A stretch of 64,000 nt of DNA from contig NZ_JALKBD010000006.1 in assembly GCF_023015905.1 (NCBI RefSeq), positions 124,001 to 188,000 on the forward strand, given 5' to 3'. Below, in pieces: positions 63,623 through 64,000 of the stretch (within the stretch, counting starts at the first letter, position 1; the number at the start of each line of letters is the position of its first letter). Below the pieces are notes generated by a model. That model made no database searches. It saw only the letters and a program-made list of their open reading frames with translations, and was not told the DNA's origin. Position numbers and translations under genes: made by a program. The DNA is from Arenibacter sp. F20364 (GTDB taxonomy: Bacteria > Bacteroidota > Bacteroidia > Flavobacteriales > Flavobacteriaceae).

Positions 63623-63868
63623 ATGGTATATTTAATCTTCAATTTAGCTATGTACAATTTACACCTTCCTTTAGAAGTAGGCAACTTGGATGGCCTTTTC
63701 GTGATCTTGTTATTGATCATGTTTGGACCTGCAATCTTATTGATGGTGATAGGCTTTATATTGAGGTCCAAGCAAAAGAGAAAGGCCGGTAAGGTGTTGT
63801 TTATACTGGCAGGGGTGTATATGCTGATAAGCCTAGGGGTTTGTGGGGCCTTGTTGGGCGGTTTTTAG
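63623..63868 (+). CDS. Small membrane protein, unknown
   Basis: The ATG at 63623 is chosen (a TTG at 63614 also fits). 81 residues: hydrophobic helices at about 21-45 and 57-78 with a Lys/Arg-rich loop between. 49 bp after the radical SAM gene. Its last 4 bases overlap the convergent barrel gene. Confidence 0.55.
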   Translation: MVYLIFNLAMYNLHLPLEVGNLDGLFVILLLIMFGPAILLMVIGFILRSKQKRKAGKVLFILAGVYMLISLGVCGALLGGF

Positions 63869-64000
63869 AGTCGGTCCCTTTCGTCCGTATCTTTGGATTT
63901 ATAGTTGTCGCGAATCTTCATATTGCCAAAATTATATCTAAATCCAACTGAAAATATCCTCCCATTAGGCCTGTAAATAGATATATTATCCTGATTGCCG
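63865..64000 (-). CDS. C-terminal end of an outer-membrane beta-barrel protein, runs off the right edge
   Basis: 45 codons on the minus strand ending at 63865-63867. The segment NGRIFSVGFRYNFGNMKIRDNYK is a last barrel strand plus a charged tail, as in large Bacteroidota receptor-like barrels (outer-membrane beta-barrel/carboxypeptidase-regulatory type). The main body lies outside the window. Confidence 0.6.
   Translation of the reverse strand, partial: GNQDNISIYRPNGRIFSVGFRYNFGNMKIRDNYKSKDTDERDRL

Overview
The window comes from a marine Flavobacteriaceae-type Bacteroidota chromosome (Maribacter/Arenibacter/Zobellia-like). The evidence is an AT-rich sequence, a hybrid two-component regulator beside sulfatase, fucosidase and carbohydrate-esterase genes, lipoproteins and beta-barrels typical of the group, Bacteroidota-style relaxase and tyrosine integrase, and a tRNA without an encoded CCA. 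Species cannot be fixed from the sequence alone.

Layout: (1) 1-9745, minus strand: a piece of a polysaccharide-utilization locus for a sulfated, acetylated, fucose-containing glycan (sulfatase, sialate-O-acetylesterase-like enzyme, GH29 fucosidase, acetylxylan-esterase-like hydrolase) with its hybrid two-component regulator upstream. (2) 10749-14077: a PhoX-like lipoprotein coupled to an imelysin-like/di-haem peroxidase fusion. (3) 14547-57861: a 43.3 kb integrative mobilizable element inserted in a CAU-anticodon tRNA gene. A 48 bp direct repeat of the tRNA 3' part marks both ends, the integrase lies just inside the left end, and the intact reconstituted tRNA is at the right end. (4) 58041-64000: ordinary chromosome (methylmalonyl-CoA epimerase, RbfA, LolC/E-like permease, DusB, an Lgt-like protein with a radical SAM enzyme, and the end of an outer-membrane barrel gene).

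The element carries integrase, a Fic protein, MobC and a relaxase but no visible conjugation pore, so it is probably moved by a helper. Its first cargo block is a defence operon read as one unit: XRE regulator, hsdM, hsdS, a catalytically degenerate long Argonaute, a SIR2-domain protein, an AlbA_2/ATPase-like protein and hsdR. The Argonaute-SIR2 pair sits inside the type I restriction-modification operon and overlaps hsdS, which is the most striking arrangement here. The middle block (33.7-44.7 kb) holds small envelope proteins, a thioredoxin-like protein, a cyclic-phosphate-processing receiver-like protein, an HD hydrolase, an IS982 copy and a CCA-adding-type nucleotidyltransferase.

The last cargo block (44.8-55.1 kb) is a tightly packed twelve-gene minus-strand operon: PP2C phosphatase, LytTR protein, two FHA proteins, two acidic proteins, a chagasin-like inhibitor, a papain-like protease, a transmembrane Ser/Thr kinase with WG repeats, a CsgG-like protein and two exported proteins. 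It looks like a complete phospho-signalling system joining a cytoplasmic kinase/phosphatase/FHA circuit to an exported protease and its inhibitor. I do not recognise it as a named system; it is the best candidate for an undescribed one. An ISL3-type IS and gene fragments lie at the right end.
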